From positions 1 to 16,435 of the forward strand of contig JAEUWE010000011.1 in NCBI GenBank assembly GCA_016791465.1: a stretch of DNA of 16,435 bases, in the 5' to 3' direction. The stretch comes from Pseudobdellovibrionaceae bacterium (GTDB lineage: Bacteria; Bdellovibrionota; Bdellovibrionia; Bdellovibrionales; JAMPXM01). The translations under genes were made by a program, and so were the position numbers. Under the pieces are notes generated by a model. It did no database searches. It was given only the letters and a program-made list of their open reading frames with translations, and was not told the DNA's origin. This document shows, piece after piece, positions 14,135 through 16,435 of the stretch (position 1 is the first letter of the stretch; the number at the start of each line of letters is the position of its first letter).

Positions 14135-15595
14135 TCAGGCGTGCGCGCGAGGTGTCGTGCCTTTGCCGGCGCCAGTGAGGGGCTTTTGAATAATATGAAT
14201 CGCATGACCAAGAGTTGCCTCTGCAGCCTCCATCATCGTCTCACCCAATGTTGGATGCGGATGGATTGTCAGCGCCAAGTCTTCAAGGCGCGCACCCATC
14301 TCGATAGCCAAGGCCGCTTCAGAAATCAGATTCGAAGCTTCGGGTCCAACGATGTGGACACCAAGGACAATGTGTGTCTTGGCATCAGCAATGATCTTCA
14401 CAAAACCGTCGGTCTCCATCAGCGAAACAGCGCGACCATTTGCCGCAAAAGGAAACTTACCGATCTTCAGATCGGTGTAGCCTTTCGCCCGAGCTTCGTC
14501 CTCTGTCATTCCCGCCGCTGCGATCTCAGGATCAACAAAGATCACACTTGGAACTGTCTTCACTTCATAGGCGCGCTTCTGGCCAGCAATGATTTCCGCA
14601 ACCATCACGCCCTCGTGTGAAGCCTTATGCGCCAGCATCGGCTGACATGCGATATCACCAATCGCATACACGCCAGGAAGATTCGTCTTCCGCTGTGCAT
14701 TCACCTTCACAAAACCTTTTTCATCAATCGCAAGACCGATACCTTTAAGATTGGCTTGATCACTGTTGGGTTTGCGGCCAACTGTAACCAAAACCTTATC
14801 CGCTTTCAGCACCTGCTCTTTGCCGCCGATATCAACCGTCACTTCGACGCCCTTGCCGGACTTCTTCCAGCCCTTGGCCTTCGCATCCAAAAGAACATCA
14901 ACGCCATTCTTCTTCAGCTTGCGCGCCACAACCTGCACGCACTCGGGATCAGCAAGGCCAGCAAGCAGCGCCTTGTTGGCTTCAACAACCGTCACCTTAG
15001 TTCCAAAATTAGAAAGCACCGAACCGATCTCAAGCCCAATGTAGCCACCACCGATGACAACCGCGGACTCCAGTTTTTCGCTCTGAGCGAGCGCTCCGGT
15101 CGACGACAACACCAGCTGTTCATCAAACGCGAAACCAGGGATTTCAATCGGACGCGAGCCGGTGGCGATCACAAAGTTTTTTGCAGTAATCGATTCCACA
15201 GCGCCGGCTTTTGTTTTCACCGATATTTCTTGCGCCGACTTAAAGCTCGCTTCGCCGCGAATAATCGTGACGGCATTGCCCTTTAAGAGCTGCTCCACAC
15301 CACCTGCCATGCGCTCGCATACCGACTGCTTCCATTTCTGCAGCTGCGCCATATCGAGCTTCACTTTTCCAGGAATCGTAAAACCCATCTCCGCCGCATT
15401 ATGTTCCATTTTGTGGAGAAAATGCCCAGCCGAAATCAACGCCTTCGACGGAATACAACCGACGTTCAAACAAACGCCACCCATATACTCGCGTTCGATA
15501 ATCGCTGTCTTCAAGCCAAGTTGCGCCGACCGGATCGCGCAAACATATCCACCAGGTCCCGCACCAACGACGACAACATCAAATGATTGAGCCAT
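14135..15595 (-). CDS. lpdA: Dihydrolipoyl dehydrogenase (E3)
   Basis: E3 reoxidises the dihydrolipoyl group of 2-oxo-acid dehydrogenase complexes and passes the electrons through FAD to NAD+. The 486 residues show every landmark: FAD-binding GAGPGGY (11-17), the redox disulfide in GGVCLNVGCIPSKAL (Cys42, Cys47), NAD-binding GGGYIGLE (182-189), the FAD motif GVYAIGD (308-314), and the catalytic dyad His447 and Glu452 in HPHPTLGE. The C-terminal extension (KPLTGAGKGTTPRAHA) is Gly/Thr-rich and slightly longer than usual. GAGGTG precedes the ATG by about five bases. It lies 12 bases after the E2 gene and 11 before lipB, in one operon with E2 upstream. Length is normal. Confidence 0.97.
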   Translation of the reverse strand: MAQSFDVVVVGAGPGGYVCAIRSAQLGLKTAIIEREYMGGVCLNVGCIPSKALISAGHFLHKMEHNAAEMGFTIPGKVKLDMAQLQKWKQSVCERMAGGVEQLLKGNAVTIIRGEASFKSAQEISVKTKAGAVESITAKNFVIATGSRPIEIPGFAFDEQLVLSSTGALAQSEKLESAVVIGGGYIGLEIGSVLSNFGTKVTVVEANKALLAGLADPECVQVVARKLKKNGVDVLLDAKAKGWKKSGKGVEVTVDIGGKEQVLKADKVLVTVGRKPNSDQANLKGIGLAIDEKGFVKVNAQRKTNLPGVYAIGDIACQPMLAHKASHEGVMVAEIIAGQKRAYEVKTVPSVIFVDPEIAAAGMTEDEARAKGYTDLKIGKFPFAANGRAVSLMETDGFVKIIADAKTHIVLGVHIVGPEASNLISEAALAIEMGARLEDLALTIHPHPTLGETMMEAAEATLGHAIHIIQKPLTGAGKGTTPRAHA

Positions 15596-15607
15596 TCCGC
15601 ACCTCGC

Positions 15608-16435
15608 CTACATCATGTCCAGCATGAGAACACCGGGGTTCTCAATGCGGGCGATAAAGGCCTTCAAAAAGTTTGCAGCCACCGCACCATCGATCAAACG
15701 ATGATCAGCTGTGATTGTGAAATTCATCGTTTTGATCGCGTCGAGTGCCATCGAACCGTCGGCCGCTCGCTTGATGATCGGCTTTTCTTGGATCTTGTAC
15801 ATGCCCATGATCGCGACTTCTGGATGATTGATGATCGGAGTCGCATACTGACCACCCACCGAGCCAATGTTAGTCACGGTGATTGTTGCACCCTTCATTT
15901 CATCAAGTGCAAGCTTGCCATCACGAGCGCGCTTCGCAAGATCCATGATCTCTTTCGAAAGTTGCAGGATCGTCTTTTGGTCAGCATTCTTAATGACCGG
16001 AACCAAAAGCCCATTCGGAGTGTCCGCGGCAAATCCCAGGTTGAAGTACTTCTTGTATACAATCTCTTGAGCCGCATCGTCGATCGAAGCATTGAACATC
16101 GGATACTCGCGAATCGTTGCAATCAACGCTTTCATCACAAATGGCAAGTAGGTGACTTTTGTTCCCGCTTTCTCGCCCGCAGCTTTGAGTTCGTCGCGCA
16201 TCGCAACCAACGCCGTCACATTCGCCTCATCCATCAATGTGAAATGGGGAACGATGTGTTTTGCCATCTGCAAATTCTCAGCAATCTTTTTGCGAACACC
16301 GCGAAGCGCAACGCGCTCTTCAACAGCGCCCGCTGGGCCCTGATACGCCGGACGCGGAATCGAAACACCAGCCCCGGGAGCATAGCTTGGAGTTCCAGCC
16401 GAAACCGCGCCAGCCCCCGATCCGATGACGTCATC
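15608..16435 (-). CDS. pdhC: Dihydrolipoamide acyltransferase (E2), C-terminal part; N-terminus off the right edge
   Basis: The minus-strand frame is open from the edge (16435) to TAG at 15608-15610, giving 275 residues of an E2. It starts in the last residues of the peripheral subunit-binding domain (DDVIGSG), goes through an Ala/Pro/Gly linker (to about 37) and then the catalytic domain beginning RVALRGVRKKIAEN (41-54). The signature DHRLIDG at 244-250 holds the catalytic His245, and TNIGSVGGQYATPIINHPE is the conserved strand of the trimer core. E2 transfers the acyl group from its lipoyl arm to CoA. The lipoyl domains would be off the window. It lies 12 bases before the E3 gene. Pyruvate is the likely substrate given E3 and lipB next to it, but a branched-chain or 2-oxoglutarate E2 cannot be excluded from this part alone. 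Confidence 0.92.
   Translation of the reverse strand, partial: DDVIGSGAGAVSAGTPSYAPGAGVSIPRPAYQGPAGAVEERVALRGVRKKIAENLQMAKHIVPHFTLMDEANVTALVAMRDELKAAGEKAGTKVTYLPFVMKALIATIREYPMFNASIDDAAQEIVYKKYFNLGFAADTPNGLLVPVIKNADQKTILQLSKEIMDLAKRARDGKLALDEMKGATITVTNIGSVGGQYATPIINHPEVAIMGMYKIQEKPIIKRAADGSMALDAIKTMNFTITADHRLIDGAVAANFLKAFIARIENPGVLMLDMM

Noticed and set aside
14627..15286. 219-codon plus-strand ORF
   Set aside because: It is antisense to the well-conserved E3 gene and has a composition typical of a shadow frame.
16234..16434. 66-codon minus-strand ORF at the right edge
   Set aside because: The E2 frame is open through the same bases and encodes the known E2 linker and the conserved start of the catalytic domain.
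1..16435. Mobile elements, tRNA/rRNA genes, CRISPR arrays, phage genes
   Set aside because: Looked for on both strands; no transposase-like frame, long direct repeats or RNA-gene signatures were seen.

Overview
The window reads as a chromosomal segment of a Gram-negative, delta-proteobacterium-like organism, most likely of the Bdellovibrionota (Bdellovibrio and relatives) or a myxobacterial relative. This is inferred from gene content: envelope genes resembling the Myxococcus Agl-Glt gliding complex sit beside an E2-E3-lipB operon, and there is a delta-proteobacterial OMP_myx_plus-type beta-barrel. Base composition looks balanced (about half G+C by eye). I see no mobile elements, RNA genes, CRISPR arrays or prophage. 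Coding density is very high and no gap exceeds about 300 bases.

Layout. (1) 1-693, minus: the 5' part of a sulfatase-superfamily lipoprotein that runs off the left edge. (2) 745-1797, plus: an ExbB/TolQ-ExbD/TolR stator pair, divergent from the sulfatase. (3) 1811-3574, minus: a vWA-domain lipoprotein with Cys-bracketed calcium-type repeats, converging on the stator pair. (4) about 3713-7744, plus: an optional 8-codon leader ORF with the best Shine-Dalgarno in the window, a small exported protein, a large FHA-TM-TonB-tail protein (GltG-like), then one ExbB and two different ExbD proteins (AglR-AglQ-AglS-like). (5) 7741-13387, minus: an outer-membrane beta-barrel and two TPR proteins, translationally coupled by 4-base overlaps. 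(6) 13485-16435, minus: lipB, dihydrolipoyl dehydrogenase and the C-terminal part of a dihydrolipoamide acyltransferase (E2), an operon entering from the right edge.

Working model (inference). Regions 2-5 together encode most parts of a proton-driven envelope-spanning machine: two inner-membrane stators, a cytoplasmic FHA sensor linked through the inner membrane to a periplasmic TonB-like tail, periplasmic TPR scaffolds, an outer-membrane barrel, and a vWA lipoprotein that could be the surface adhesin. The closest described system is the Myxococcus Agl-Glt complex, whose adhesin CglB also has a vWA fold. Region 6 is housekeeping: LipB starts lipoylation of E2, and E3 reoxidises the lipoyl group.

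The most noteworthy points are: two ExbB genes that each carry a sigma70-like promoter placed so that transcription would begin at the ATG, with no Shine-Dalgarno (predicted leaderless mRNAs); the vWA lipoprotein as a candidate adhesin; the leader ORF; convergent operons sharing one CTAG for both stop codons; and a sulfatase-like protein with changed active-site residues.
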